Shown: positions 14,368-23,642, numbered from the stretch's first letter. The stretch is DNA of 23,985 nt from Actinobacteria bacterium UBA5182 (GCA_002413185.1 DHWM01000091.1:36206-60190), one strand, 5' to 3'. Numbers and translations: made by a program. The notes: generated by a model not told the origin, from the letters alone.

Positions 14368-17307
14368 ATGGACCCACCGGCCCTCGCATCTTCGGCTCTC
14401 ATGGCCTTCCAGCCGGACCGCGATCAGGCCGCGGTGTTTCGCCATGAACGGGGGCCGCTGTTGGTCCGCGGAGGCCCCGGGACCGGCAAGACCGCCGTCC
14501 TTCGAGAGCAGTTCGTCCGCCTGATCGAAGGTGGCGCAGACCCCGAGCGGGTATGTCTGGTCGTTCGGACCAAAGAGGCCCAGCAGTCGGCCAGGCGGGC
14601 GTTGCTGGCCCGGCTGCGAAGGCCGCTGCCCGGAGTCCGGGTCATGACCGTGCACGGGCTGGCCCACTACACCTTGACCCGGCGGTTCGAGGCGATCGGA
14701 TACGAGCAGCCTCCCCAGGTCCTCACTGCGTTCGACCAGTTCGCCAAAGTCAAGGAGCTGCTGTCCGGCGAGGACCCCGCCGACTGGCCGAGCTACGGAG
14801 GCATGCTGGGCCTGCATGGGTTCGCCGATCAGATTCGTCAGTTCCTGCTCCGGATCCAAGAGGTTCTGGTCGACCCGAAGGAGCTCCTGGCCAGGGCCGA
14901 GAAGGCAGGCGCGGCTGGCTGGCCCGAGCTTGCGGACTTCTACCGACGCTATCTGCTGGTGCTCGACGACATGAACACGCTGGACTTCGCCGGGCTGGTC
15001 GTGCAGGCTGCCGCCGCGGCGGAAGCGACGCTTCCCGAGGATGCCCTGTTCGAGCATCTGCTGGTGGACGATTACCAGGAGGCCACGCTCACCGAGGAGG
15101 CGCTGATCGTCCGTCTCGGTCCTCGGAGCCTGGTAGTGGCGGGCGACCCGGGGTCGCACGTCTTCTCCTTTCAGGGCACCACGGATGTGCCGCTCCGGCG
15201 GTTCACCTCTCACCTCCCTACCGCGCGGGAGGTGGTCCTGCAGGTACGGCACCGGGCGCCCCGGGGCGTCGTCGTGCAGGCCTGGTTCACCCCGCACACC
15301 TCGGAGGAGCACCGAGCCGTCGCCCGAGAGCTCCGCCGGGTCCATCTCGAAGAGGGCGTCGCGTGGAGCGAGCTGGCGGTGGTGGTCCGGAGGCAGGGTG
15401 CCCACATGACCGGCCTGCTCCGGGCGCTCGACGACGCGGGGGTGCCGCGGGCCACCCCAGGGGGTGGGCAGTCCCTGGCAGCAGAGCCGGCCACGTTCCC
15501 CTATCTGATGGCCATGCGGTGGCTGGCCCGACCAGACGAACGCGACGGGTCGGCGGAGTCCCTCCTCACTTCCGAGCTGGCTCGGCTGTCGCCGGCTTCG
15601 GCCCGCGGGTTGGTGCGCGCGGCCACGGCGAGCGGTAAGCCAGCCGCGGCGGCATTGTGGCGCGACGAGGGACTCACCTCGGGGGAGGGCGAGGACCTCG
15701 CAGCGCTCCGAGCGGTCCTGGCCGAGGCTGAGTCCGTGTCAGGCCGGTCGGCGCTCGACGCGTTCTCCGTCCTGTGGCGGAAACTGCCGTACTCGTCGAG
15801 GCTGGTCGGTGCGGGGGAGACCCCCGAAGGCCACCGGGCCTTGGGCTCGGTGCTGTCCTTCGCCGACTCCGTGTCGAGGGCTGCCGAAGGCTCGGACCGG
15901 TCGCTCCAGGCCTTCTTGGACCTTCTCGAAGCCGGGAACGAGGGACCCGGGCCACGCGGTCCTGCAGATCTCGACGGCACCGGTGGAGTTCGCGTGCTGA
16001 CCGCCCACGCCACGGCGGGGCTGGAGTTCGACACCGTCGTCGTGGTCGGCGCGGTCGAGGGCGACTTTCCCAGCCTGTCCCGCCCCGAGCCAATGTTCGA
16101 CCTCGACGTCCTGGAGGGCCGGATTCGGCAATCGGATCGAAACCGGCTGCGGCTTCGGGACGAGCGGCGACTGTTCGACGTGGTGGTGAGCCGGGCCCGC
16201 CGCCGGGTCGTCCTGACGGCGAGCGATCCGCACGGTGAGGAGACGAACCTGACCGCACGATCCCGGTTCGCCGCGGAACGCGGTCTCGCCTGGCAGCCGG
16301 CTCCCGTGGCGCCCTTCGCCGACCCTTTGTCCGTGGCCGAGGCTGCCGCTTCATGGCGCCGCACGCTGGCGGATCCCACCGCCCGCGACGGGGACCGCCT
16401 GGCATCCATGGAAGGGCTGCTGGCGCTGGGCGTTGACCCGTCCCGGTGGTGGTTCCAGCGCGACTGGACGGACACGGGGCGGCCTCTGCACGAGACGATC
16501 CGCACCTCCTATTCGAAGCTCAACACGCTGGAGAACTGCGCGCTGCAGTTCGTGCTGGCCGATGAGCTCGGGCTGGAGGACCGAGCGGGCTACCACGCGT
16601 GGGTCGGACACACCGTGCACCGGATCATCGAGGACTGCGAGAAGGGGCTGATCGAACGCACACCAGAGGCCCTGGTGGCGGCGGCGGAAGCGCGGTGGCG
16701 CCCTCAGGAGTTCCCCTCCTTCGCCATCTCCGAGGCATTCCGCAGGCTGGTGGTGACGAAGATGCTGCCCGGCTGGTACCGGTTGTACGGCGAGACGCCC
16801 GCACTGGCCTTCGAGGTCGAGTTCACGTTCGAGTTCGACGGCGCCGTTGTGAGGGGCTACATCGACCGGATCGGGCGGGTGGATGGGGGCGGGAGCCAGA
16901 TCACGGACTACAAGACCGGCCGGGCGCACGACGTGGGCCACCCCGAAGAGAACCTGCAGCTCGGCGTGTACTACCTGGCGGTGAACCGGGCGGAGGAGCT
17001 GGCGGCGTACCGGCCGGTCCGGGCGGTGGAGCTGGCATTCCTGCGGGAGCGCCCCCCCCGGACGCAGGCTTCACCCGGCCCGATGGCCCTCGCCCAGCTG
17101 CCAATCACGCCCAAGGTCAGGGACGAGTACGAGGAGGCGATGACGGAGCGCCTGGGGGGCCTGATCGGCACGGTTCGAGACCTGCTGGAGACCGAGACCT
17201 ACCGGCCCAACCCGGCCGCCGACTGCTACTTCTGTCGGTTCAAGACGCTCTGCCCTCTGTTCCCCGAAGGCGGCGAGCTGTTCCCGGCTGTGGAGGCCGC
17301 GCGGTGA
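14368..17307 (+). CDS. adnA: AdnA-like subunit of the AdnAB helicase-nuclease
   Basis: A 979-residue subunit with an N-terminal UvrD-type motor and a C-terminal RecB-type nuclease. AdnAB processes double-strand DNA breaks for recombination in actinobacteria. Walker A is GGPGTGKT (35-42). Walker B reads LLVDDYQEA with D234-D235, so the usual catalytic glutamate is Asp; motif III is AGDPGSHVFSFQGT instead of the GDPDQ form, hinting at a weakened motor. Later motifs are TAHATAGLEFDTVVVVGA and VVSRARRRVVLTA. The nuclease has D833, D847 and K849 in TDYKTG. Cysteines 724, 953, 956 and 962 (CxxCx5C at the end) would bind a 4Fe-4S cluster. The gene order, adnA first and shorter, matches mycobacteria. 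Its TGA overlaps the adnB start as GTGA. Confidence 0.88.
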   Translation: MDPPALASSALMAFQPDRDQAAVFRHERGPLLVRGGPGTGKTAVLREQFVRLIEGGADPERVCLVVRTKEAQQSARRALLARLRRPLPGVRVMTVHGLAHYTLTRRFEAIGYEQPPQVLTAFDQFAKVKELLSGEDPADWPSYGGMLGLHGFADQIRQFLLRIQEVLVDPKELLARAEKAGAAGWPELADFYRRYLLVLDDMNTLDFAGLVVQAAAAAEATLPEDALFEHLLVDDYQEATLTEEALIVRLGPRSLVVAGDPGSHVFSFQGTTDVPLRRFTSHLPTAREVVLQVRHRAPRGVVVQAWFTPHTSEEHRAVARELRRVHLEEGVAWSELAVVVRRQGAHMTGLLRALDDAGVPRATPGGGQSLAAEPATFPYLMAMRWLARPDERDGSAESLLTSELARLSPASARGLVRAATASGKPAAAALWRDEGLTSGEGEDLAALRAVLAEAESVSGRSALDAFSVLWRKLPYSSRLVGAGETPEGHRALGSVLSFADSVSRAAEGSDRSLQAFLDLLEAGNEGPGPRGPADLDGTGGVRVLTAHATAGLEFDTVVVVGAVEGDFPSLSRPEPMFDLDVLEGRIRQSDRNRLRLRDERRLFDVVVSRARRRVVLTASDPHGEETNLTARSRFAAERGLAWQPAPVAPFADPLSVAEAAASWRRTLADPTARDGDRLASMEGLLALGVDPSRWWFQRDWTDTGRPLHETIRTSYSKLNTLENCALQFVLADELGLEDRAGYHAWVGHTVHRIIEDCEKGLIERTPEALVAAAEARWRPQEFPSFAISEAFRRLVVTKMLPGWYRLYGETPALAFEVEFTFEFDGAVVRGYIDRIGRVDGGGSQITDYKTGRAHDVGHPEENLQLGVYYLAVNRAEELAAYRPVRAVELAFLRERPPRTQASPGPMALAQLPITPKVRDEYEEAMTERLGGLIGTVRDLLETETYRPNPAADCYFCRFKTLCPLFPEGGELFPAVEAAR

Positions 17308-20300
17308 CGGGGCCCCCCTACCCTCCGGAGGTCAGGGCCGCCATGGGTGGGGCCGACCCCACGGAGGAGCAGTGGCGGGCCATCTCCGAGCCGCTGGAGC
17401 CATACGTGATCGTAGCGGGAGCGGGCTCGGGCAAGACCTCGGTCATCGCGGCCCGGGTCGTGTATCTGGCCCTGGTGGCGCTGGGGCGGGTCCGGGCCGG
17501 GCACCCGGGCGTGCTGCCGGGCAACGTGCTCTGCCTCACGTTCACCAACAAGGCCACGGAGAACCTCCAGCTCCGCATCCGCCGGGCGCTCGCCGCCGTG
17601 GAGCTCCCCGAGGGCGAGGAGCCCACCATCCTCAACTATCACGGCTTCGCCGCAGAGATCCTGGACCGCCACGGCCTGCTGGCAGGCATCGAGCCAGGGC
17701 AGCGCGTGCTCTCTTCGGCCCAGCGGATCGAGCTGTGCGCCCGAGTGCTCGACGAAGTGCGATTCGATCATGTGTCGGCAACCTGGCAGCCTTCGCTGAT
17801 CGAGAACATCCTCACCCTCGCCGACCAGATGGCGAACCATCGGCGCACCGGGGACGAGGTGATCGAGTTCAACGAGCGGCGGCTGGTGGACCTCCGGTCC
17901 CTCAAGAGCGTCCGGATCCTGGAGGCGGCCGAGCAGCGGATCGAGCTGGCCCGGGCGGCGAAGCGGTTCCAGGAGCTCAAGCGTGAGCTGGGGGTGATCG
18001 ACTTCGGGGACCAGATCACCCTGGCCCTCGACGTCCTGGAGCGTTTCCCCGAGGTGGGAGCGGAGTACCGGCAACGGTTCCAGGCGGTCGTCCTCGACGA
18101 GTACCAGGACACCAATGTGGCCCAGGCCGAGCTGATCCAGCGAGCCTTCGGCGATGGCTTCCCGGTGGCGGCGGTGGGGGACCCCGACCAGAACATCTAC
18201 GCGTGGCGGGGGGCCAGCCTCTTCAACCTGATCCGGTTTCGCCACCAGTTCCGATGCGCCGACGGCTCGGAAGCGGACAGGCTCCCCCTGTACACGAACT
18301 TCCGTTCCGGTTCGCGGATCCTGGCGGCGGCCGACACCATCGTCGGGCCGCTCCCGGAGACCCAGCGGCCCGACCCGCACAAACGGCTTGTGCCCTGGCC
18401 GGCGAACGGGGAGGGCCGGGTCGAACTGGTTCGCCATCCCGACGAGCAGTCCGAGGCGAATTGGATCGCCGACCGCATCGTGGCGCTCCGCGCCGAGCGG
18501 GGGGACAGGGCCTCGCAAGCCGGGTGGTCGAGCTTCGCCGTGCTGTGCCGGAAGAGCCGCCTGTTCGTACCGCTGCAACTGGCGTTCGCCGAGCGGGGAA
18601 TCCCGGTGGAGATCGTGGGCCTGGCCGGACTGCTCAAGCTCCCGGAGGTGGTCGAGGTCCTGGCCTACGTCCGGGCGGTGGCGGACCCGTTCGCCAGCGT
18701 GAGCCTGGCTCGCATCCTGCTGGGGCCGAGGTACCGGGTCGGGTTCAAGGACCTGGCGCGGGTGGCCGCGTGGGCCAAGGACAAGAACTACCTCCTGCGG
18801 GACCGGGGGCAGGATCTCCGGGGCGAGGACGAAGAGGAGACCCCTCCCTTCCTGTTCGCCGAAGCTCTCGAGCACCTCGACGAGGTGACGTTTCTTTCCG
18901 GAGAGGGGCGGACCAGGCTCGAGGAATTCCGGCACGAGCTGGCCGAGCTCCGGGCCGAGGCCCGTCGTCCGGTGGGAGAGTTCCTCGCCGAGATCATCCG
19001 GCGGATCGGCCTGCTGGCCGAGCTGGACGCGACCGTCGACGTGGGCCGAGCGGCGGCGACGAAGCGAAACCTCGCGGCGTTCCTCGATGAGGTGCACGGG
19101 TTCTCGCCCCTGGAGGGGGAGCTGACCGTGCGGGCGTTCCTCGACTACCTGGACGCGGTCGAGACCACCGACCGCCCCGAGTGGTCCCCGGTCCAGCCGA
19201 GCGAGGAGGACTCGGTCAAGGTGATGACCATCCACCAGGCGAAGGGCCTGGAGTTCGACTCCGTCTTCGTCCCGGGGATGGCAAAGGACATCCTGCCCGA
19301 CGTCCGGGTCCAGCAGAACCCGGCGGAGAAGGGCAAGTCGCTGGACTTCGAGCTTCGTGGCGACGCGGAGATCCTGCCCGCCTTCGGGGGCGTGCTGCGG
19401 ACGTTCTGGTTCGCCCTGCGAGAGCAGGCGCTGATCGAGGAGCGCCGGACGTGTTACGTCGCCCTGACCAGGGCTCGCCACCGGCTCCTGGTGAGCGGCG
19501 CGCACTGGTATGGGGACACGGACCAGCCGAAGGGGGCAAGCTTGTTCTTCGACGAGCTCGCCACGTGGGGCGAGGAGACGGGCCTGGCTGCGGTTGACAG
19601 GGGGCCGGAGGTCTCGGAGGAGAATCCTCTGGTCGGTTACCGGGAGCGGTTCGTCCGGGACTGGCCGGGCCCGGCACGGCGGCCCGAGGCCGACGACCTG
19701 TTCGAACATGGCTGGCGGCTCGCCGCGGCCCAGGCTGCCCACCCACCGGAGGCCCCGGTAGGGCCGACGGAGCAGAAGGCCACAGCCGAGGCCCTGGCCG
19801 GCAAGCTGCCCCCGGAGGAGCGGGAGGCCTTTCTCGAGGGCGCCGAAGCCCGCAGGACGCTGGCGCTTCATCTCGTCGAGCGAGAGGCTGCCCCCCCACC
19901 CCGACCGCCTCTTCCGGCGACGTATTCGGTGGGGAGCCTCATCGAGTACGCACGGTGTCCGAAGCGCTTCTACTGGTCGACGGTCAGGCCGCTTCCCCGG
20001 TTCAGTGGCCCCGCGGCGCGTATCGGCACCCAGGTGCACGGCTGGATCGAACGCCACAGCAGCGGCCAGGCGTCGCTCCTGGAGCTCGAGGAGACGCCTG
20101 ACCTGACCGTCGAGGAGCTGGCCGGAGAACCGGGCAGGGTGGAGCGCCTCCAGCAGAACTTCCTGGCCAGCCGGTTCGCCGCCGAGGTGCCGCTGTTCGC
20201 CGAGCGTCCCTTCCTCCTGTACCTGGAGGGGTTCGTGGTGAGCGGCAGGATCGACGCCGTGTTCGGCGCGCCGGAGGGCCCATGGGAGGTCGTCGACTAC

Positions 20301-20663
20301 AAGACCGGGCGGAAGCCGCCAGCCCTCGACTCGCTTGCCGGTCTGCAGCTGGACCTCTATGCGCTCGCCTGCACCGAAGTGTGGGGGAAGCGCCCGGAGG
20401 AGCTGACGCTCACGTACCTCTACCTGGCGACCGGCGAGGAGGATGCCCGCCCCGCCGACGATCCGGAGCTCACCCGGAAGCGGGTTGCCCTTGCCCTGGA
20501 GGGGATCGCCGCTGGAAGGTACGACCCTGTTCCGGGGGACCACTGCCGCTGGTGCGACTTCCTCAGCTTCTGCGCGACGGGACGCCACCACCTCGCGGCG
20601 GCCGGGGAGGTCGTCCCCCCGTCAGCTCGAGGGGAGGGCCCGACGACAGAGACCAAGACGTAG
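17304..20663 (+). CDS. adnB: AdnB-like subunit of the AdnAB helicase-nuclease
   Basis: A 1119-residue partner of AdnA, close in length to mycobacterial AdnB. The motor is intact: Walker A AGAGSGKT (38-45), LDEYQDTN with D265-E266, GDPDQNIYAWRGAS, MTIHQAKGLEFDSVFVPG and YVALTRARHRLLVSG. The RecB-like nuclease has D984 in GRIDAVFG and D998/K1000 in VVDYKTG, then GLQLDLYALA. Cysteines 885, 1081, 1084 and 1090 repeat the AdnA iron-sulfur spacing. The GTG at 17304 overlaps the adnA stop by 4 bases (GTGA), so translation is coupled and gives equal subunits. UvrD1-like or PcrA helicases are excluded by the nuclease domain. The gene ends 8 bases from the convergent peptidase gene with no hairpin between. 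Confidence 0.9.
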   Translation: MTGPPYPPEVRAAMGGADPTEEQWRAISEPLEPYVIVAGAGSGKTSVIAARVVYLALVALGRVRAGHPGVLPGNVLCLTFTNKATENLQLRIRRALAAVELPEGEEPTILNYHGFAAEILDRHGLLAGIEPGQRVLSSAQRIELCARVLDEVRFDHVSATWQPSLIENILTLADQMANHRRTGDEVIEFNERRLVDLRSLKSVRILEAAEQRIELARAAKRFQELKRELGVIDFGDQITLALDVLERFPEVGAEYRQRFQAVVLDEYQDTNVAQAELIQRAFGDGFPVAAVGDPDQNIYAWRGASLFNLIRFRHQFRCADGSEADRLPLYTNFRSGSRILAAADTIVGPLPETQRPDPHKRLVPWPANGEGRVELVRHPDEQSEANWIADRIVALRAERGDRASQAGWSSFAVLCRKSRLFVPLQLAFAERGIPVEIVGLAGLLKLPEVVEVLAYVRAVADPFASVSLARILLGPRYRVGFKDLARVAAWAKDKNYLLRDRGQDLRGEDEEETPPFLFAEALEHLDEVTFLSGEGRTRLEEFRHELAELRAEARRPVGEFLAEIIRRIGLLAELDATVDVGRAAATKRNLAAFLDEVHGFSPLEGELTVRAFLDYLDAVETTDRPEWSPVQPSEEDSVKVMTIHQAKGLEFDSVFVPGMAKDILPDVRVQQNPAEKGKSLDFELRGDAEILPAFGGVLRTFWFALREQALIEERRTCYVALTRARHRLLVSGAHWYGDTDQPKGASLFFDELATWGEETGLAAVDRGPEVSEENPLVGYRERFVRDWPGPARRPEADDLFEHGWRLAAAQAAHPPEAPVGPTEQKATAEALAGKLPPEEREAFLEGAEARRTLALHLVEREAAPPPRPPLPATYSVGSLIEYARCPKRFYWSTVRPLPRFSGPAARIGTQVHGWIERHSSGQASLLELEETPDLTVEELAGEPGRVERLQQNFLASRFAAEVPLFAERPFLLYLEGFVVSGRIDAVFGAPEGPWEVVDYKTGRKPPALDSLAGLQLDLYALACTEVWGKRPEELTLTYLYLATGEEDARPADDPELTRKRVALALEGIAAGRYDPVPGDHCRWCDFLSFCATGRHHLAAAGEVVPPSARGEGPTTETKT

Positions 20664-20671
20664 AGGGGAGG

Positions 20672-21808
20672 TCAGGAGGGCTGGACGTCCGGCCGAGCCG
20701 GCGGGCTGGCCCGGCGGGCCAGGAAGCGCGCCAGGTCCTCCGGCTCGATCACGCCCACCAGGCGGCCTCCCTCGACCACCAGGATCGTGCGGCCGCGAAC
20801 CTCGCCCGCCCGCTCGATCACCGAGACCATGCTCTCCTCAGGGGCTGCCTCCAGGACGCCCTGGCCGCCGACCATGGCCTCCTGGACCGTCCGGTCGGGC
20901 GCGACACCCCGCGTGGTTCGAAGGGACACGAAGCCGACCACGTGCTGGTCCCGGACCACGGGAAAGGCCTCGCCCTCGTGGCCTTCGAGGTATCGGTCCG
21001 TGACCACACCGACCGGAAGGCTGGCGTCGACGGTCGGAGGTGGGGCTGCCATGACGTCTCCCACCGTGACGCTCTCGAGCAGTCGGCGCCGGCCGGCGTC
21101 TGCCAGCGTGGCCGACGCCGCCCGGTACAGGAACCACCCGATGAGCACGGGCCAGGCTCCGGCCAGCACCTCGTTCGTACGGATCGTGATCAAGATCCCG
21201 GTGGCGACGATGGCCAATCCCACGATCTGTCCGACTCGGGCGGCGATCCTCGTCGCGCGGGACAGGCTGCCGGTCGCCCGCCACAGCCCGGATCGGAGCA
21301 GGCGGCCGCCATCCAGCGGGAACCCCGGGAGCAGATTGAACCCACCCATGATGATGTTGACCAGCGCCAGGTATCCAAAGATCGCCCTCACCGGGTGGTC
21401 CAGCCAGCTCCGGGTGAGCGCGTGCAGGGCCAGGAAGAGGCCTCCCAGGGCCAGCGTGGTCCCCGGGCCCACCACCGTAACCAGGAATTCGTCCACAGGC
21501 CGCCGCGCTTCCACCTTCGCGTGGGTGGCGCCGCCGAACAGATACAGGGTGATGCCACTCACCGGTATCTGGCGGGCCTTTGACATCCCGGCGTGGGCCA
21601 ACTCGTGCAGGAGGATGGAGCCGAACACCAGGCCCGCGGTGAGGATGGCCAGGCCAAGGGCGAGGCCACTCCTCATCCCGGGGAAGCGGATCTGGTCGGA
21701 GAACTGCTGCCAGAGCGTGAAGGTCAACAGGATCGCGATGAACGCCCAGGACGGATCGACGCGGATGTCCACGCCGCCGATCCGTCCGATCCTCCAGGAG
21801 CCTCGCAT
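20672..21808 (-). CDS. Site-2-protease-like M50 zinc metallopeptidase with tandem CBS domains
   Basis: A 378-residue intramembrane protease of the M50 family with a C-terminal CBS pair, resembling mycobacterial Rip3-type proteins. HELAH (68-72) lies in a membrane helix and the third zinc ligand region is NLLPGFPLDGGRL (D166). Further helices run to about residue 235. CBS repeats span roughly 248-305 and 306-365 (SVTVGDVMAAPPPTV, RTILVVEGGRLVGVIEPEDLARFL) and usually bind adenosine nucleotides, so proteolysis may respond to energy state. There is no PDZ domain, so it is not RseP-like. Substrates are unknown. It starts 9 bases after the fdhD stop with a GGAG 4-5 bases before the ATG, and is the last gene of the operon. 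Confidence 0.92.
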   Translation of the reverse strand: MRGSWRIGRIGGVDIRVDPSWAFIAILLTFTLWQQFSDQIRFPGMRSGLALGLAILTAGLVFGSILLHELAHAGMSKARQIPVSGITLYLFGGATHAKVEARRPVDEFLVTVVGPGTTLALGGLFLALHALTRSWLDHPVRAIFGYLALVNIIMGGFNLLPGFPLDGGRLLRSGLWRATGSLSRATRIAARVGQIVGLAIVATGILITIRTNEVLAGAWPVLIGWFLYRAASATLADAGRRRLLESVTVGDVMAAPPPTVDASLPVGVVTDRYLEGHEGEAFPVVRDQHVVGFVSLRTTRGVAPDRTVQEAMVGGQGVLEAAPEESMVSVIERAGEVRGRTILVVEGGRLVGVIEPEDLARFLARRASPPARPDVQPS

Positions 21809-21817
21809 GCGCTCCGT

Positions 21818-22666
21818 CTACCTTCGCAGGTCGATGCGCTCGGGATGGGTGTACACGTTGAAGCCGGACCCCCGGACGAACCCGACAACGGTCATCCCGA
21901 GCTCGCCGGCCGCGTCGACGGCCAGGCTCGGCGGAGCCGACACCGCGCACAGGACCGGGACGCCCATGGCTGCGGCCTTCTGCACGATCTCGAAGCTGAC
22001 CCGGCCGGAGACGAGCAGCACCCGGTCCGCCAACGGGGTGTCACCGGCCAGCAACGCCTGCCCCGCCAGCTTGTCCACCGCGTTGTGGCGCCCCACGTCC
22101 TCCCGCACTCCGAGCAGCTTCCCGTTCGCATCGAACAACCCGGCAGCGTGGAGGCCCCCGGTCTGCTCGAAGACTCGCTGTCCGGCCCGCAGGGCATCCG
22201 GAAGGGACAGGATGGTCGAACGCGCCACGATGGGACCGGGGCGCAGCGGCCCACACCGCACCTCCACCTGCTCCAGCGAGGCCTTCCCGCAGATCCCGCA
22301 GCTCGACGTGGCGTAGAAGTTCCGCCTGATGGCCTCTTGGTCGAACGCCTCGGACAGGCGGACCGTCACCACGTTGAATCGCTGCTCCTGGTCAGGGAGC
22401 TCGCAGTAGTTCACGGAGACGACGTCGCTGCGCGAACGGATCAGGCCTTCCGTGAACAGGAACCCGGCGCCCAGCTCGAAGTCGTGCCCCGGCGTTCGCA
22501 TTGTCACCGACACGCTGACGGCGTCCTGGCCGGGCCCACCCGCTCGGATCTCCATGGGCTCCTCGGTGGCGAGGCGATCCGGCCGTTCCGACCTGGCTCC
22601 GTCCCGGACGGCGATCACCCCAGCAGTGGTGACGTTGCGTCGAAGGGGAGCCGCCGGCCGGAGCAT
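21818..22666 (-). CDS. fdhD: Formate dehydrogenase accessory sulfurtransferase FdhD
   Basis: FdhD moves sulfur from a cysteine desulfurase to the bis-MGD molybdenum cofactor before it enters formate dehydrogenase; without it the enzyme is inactive. The 282-residue product has LATEEPMEIR (32-41), FLFTEGLIRSRSDV, the paired cysteines in TSSCGICGK (C123 and C126, near E. coli C121/C124) and LGVREDVGRHNAVDKL, followed by VSGRVSFEIVQKAA and PERID at the C-terminus. The start ATG at 22666 lies 8 bases after the stop of the cyclo-ligase gene. FdhD implies a molybdenum or tungsten formate dehydrogenase elsewhere, which may be the selenoprotein served by SelA/SelB here. Confidence 0.96.
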   Translation of the reverse strand: MLRPAAPLRRNVTTAGVIAVRDGARSERPDRLATEEPMEIRAGGPGQDAVSVSVTMRTPGHDFELGAGFLFTEGLIRSRSDVVSVNYCELPDQEQRFNVVTVRLSEAFDQEAIRRNFYATSSCGICGKASLEQVEVRCGPLRPGPIVARSTILSLPDALRAGQRVFEQTGGLHAAGLFDANGKLLGVREDVGRHNAVDKLAGQALLAGDTPLADRVLLVSGRVSFEIVQKAAAMGVPVLCAVSAPPSLAVDAAGELGMTVVGFVRGSGFNVYTHPERIDLRR

Positions 22667-22674
22667 CGGCTCGA

Positions 22675-23331
22675 TTATGGCCCAGGGCTCCGCGTTCGAA
22701 CCGCTCCACCGGCCGTGCCGCGGGCCGCCCCGGCATCGAGGACCCGACGATCGGTGACGACCAGATCGAGCGGCACGTCGTGCCGGCCGTGCGGAACCTC
22801 ATCCACGAGCTGCACGTCGAACCCGATCCCGATGCGCAGAGCCCCTTCGCCGAGGCCGGCGAGGTAGCGGTCGTAGTGTCCTCCGCCGTACCCCAGCCGA
22901 TATCCCCGGCGGTCGAAGGCAAGGCCGGGCGTGATCGCCACGTCGACCTCACGGGTTTCGCCGGGCGAAGGATCCGGCGGCTCCCTCGGGCCATACCCCG
23001 ATTCGGCCAGAGCCTCGCCGGGCCGGAGCCGGGCCGCCGCCATGACCCCTTCACGGAGGAACGGCAGGAGGACCGTTCGGCCGTCATCCGCCAGGCGCTG
23101 GGCGATCCCGGCGACCGAGATCTCGGAACCGAAGGACGAGAACAGCAGCACGGTTCGGGCCCGCCCGACCGCAGGGAGCTCGAGCAGCCTGCCTGCCGCC
23201 GCCCGGGCCATCCGGGCTCGTTCGGGGGCAGGGATGGAGGCCCGGAGCGCGCGCATCCGGGTCCGAAGCTCGGCCTTGCGTGTGGCGAGATTCGCCGCCG
23301 GCTCGCCGGCCCTCGTCGAGTCTCCGGTCAC
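22675..23331 (-). CDS. 5-formyltetrahydrofolate cyclo-ligase
   Basis: An ATP-dependent enzyme that converts 5-formyl-THF to 5,10-methenyl-THF, returning an inhibitory folate to one-carbon metabolism. The 218-residue product has the N-terminal helix RKAELRTRMRALRASIP, VLLFSSFGSEIS (about 61-72), VDVAITPGLAFDRRGYRLG and the hallmark GYGGGHYDRYL (147-157). The start was set at GTG 23331 because it overlaps the upstream stop as GTGA and gives close to the usual family length of about 190-200; a longer open frame to 23733 would cover the DUF6457-like gene. The operon context with fdhD suggests formate and one-carbon metabolism. Confidence 0.93.
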   Translation of the reverse strand: MTGDSTRAGEPAANLATRKAELRTRMRALRASIPAPERARMARAAAGRLLELPAVGRARTVLLFSSFGSEISVAGIAQRLADDGRTVLLPFLREGVMAAARLRPGEALAESGYGPREPPDPSPGETREVDVAITPGLAFDRRGYRLGYGGGHYDRYLAGLGEGALRIGIGFDVQLVDEVPHGRHDVPLDLVVTDRRVLDAGAARGTAGGAVRTRSPGP

Positions 23332-23642
23332 GGGCCCGGAAGGTCCTCCTCTTCGGGCCCGTCCGAAGCCTTCGGCAGAAGATCCCTCGCCGCCGTCAGC
23401 ACCCGTCGGAGCGCCTCCTCGGCAGCCACGCCATCTCCGGCTGTGGTCCGTCCCACGTGGAGCCCGGCCAGGTAGGCCGACATGGGCGCGAGCTTCCGCT
23501 CGGTTCCGTGTGCCACGTCCCTGGCCAGCTTCAGGACGACACCGATCTCCTTCGGTTCCACCCGACGCTCGCCGAGGGCATCCGCCAGCTCGTTCAGCCA
23601 TCCATCCAAGGTGCCCCTCGCCTTCTTCGATGAGCCAACCAC
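23328..23642 (-). CDS. DUF6457-like small protein, molybdenum-cofactor context
   Basis: A 104-residue protein with the pattern of DUF6457: LDGWLNELADALG near the N-terminus, a central VLKLARDVAHGTERKLAPMSAYLAGLHVGR, and a C-terminal helix. From memory, this domain occurs as small proteins or fused to MobA-like nucleotidyltransferases in actinobacteria, so a link to molybdopterin guanine dinucleotide synthesis is likely; the biochemical role is unknown. It is all-helical with no membrane segment. The start GTG at 23642 is chosen for lack of another in-frame start nearby except a TTG at the LDGWL position. It couples to the cyclo-ligase by a GTGA overlap. Confidence 0.65.
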   Translation of the reverse strand: MVGSSKKARGTLDGWLNELADALGERRVEPKEIGVVLKLARDVAHGTERKLAPMSAYLAGLHVGRTTAGDGVAAEEALRRVLTAARDLLPKASDGPEEEDLPGP

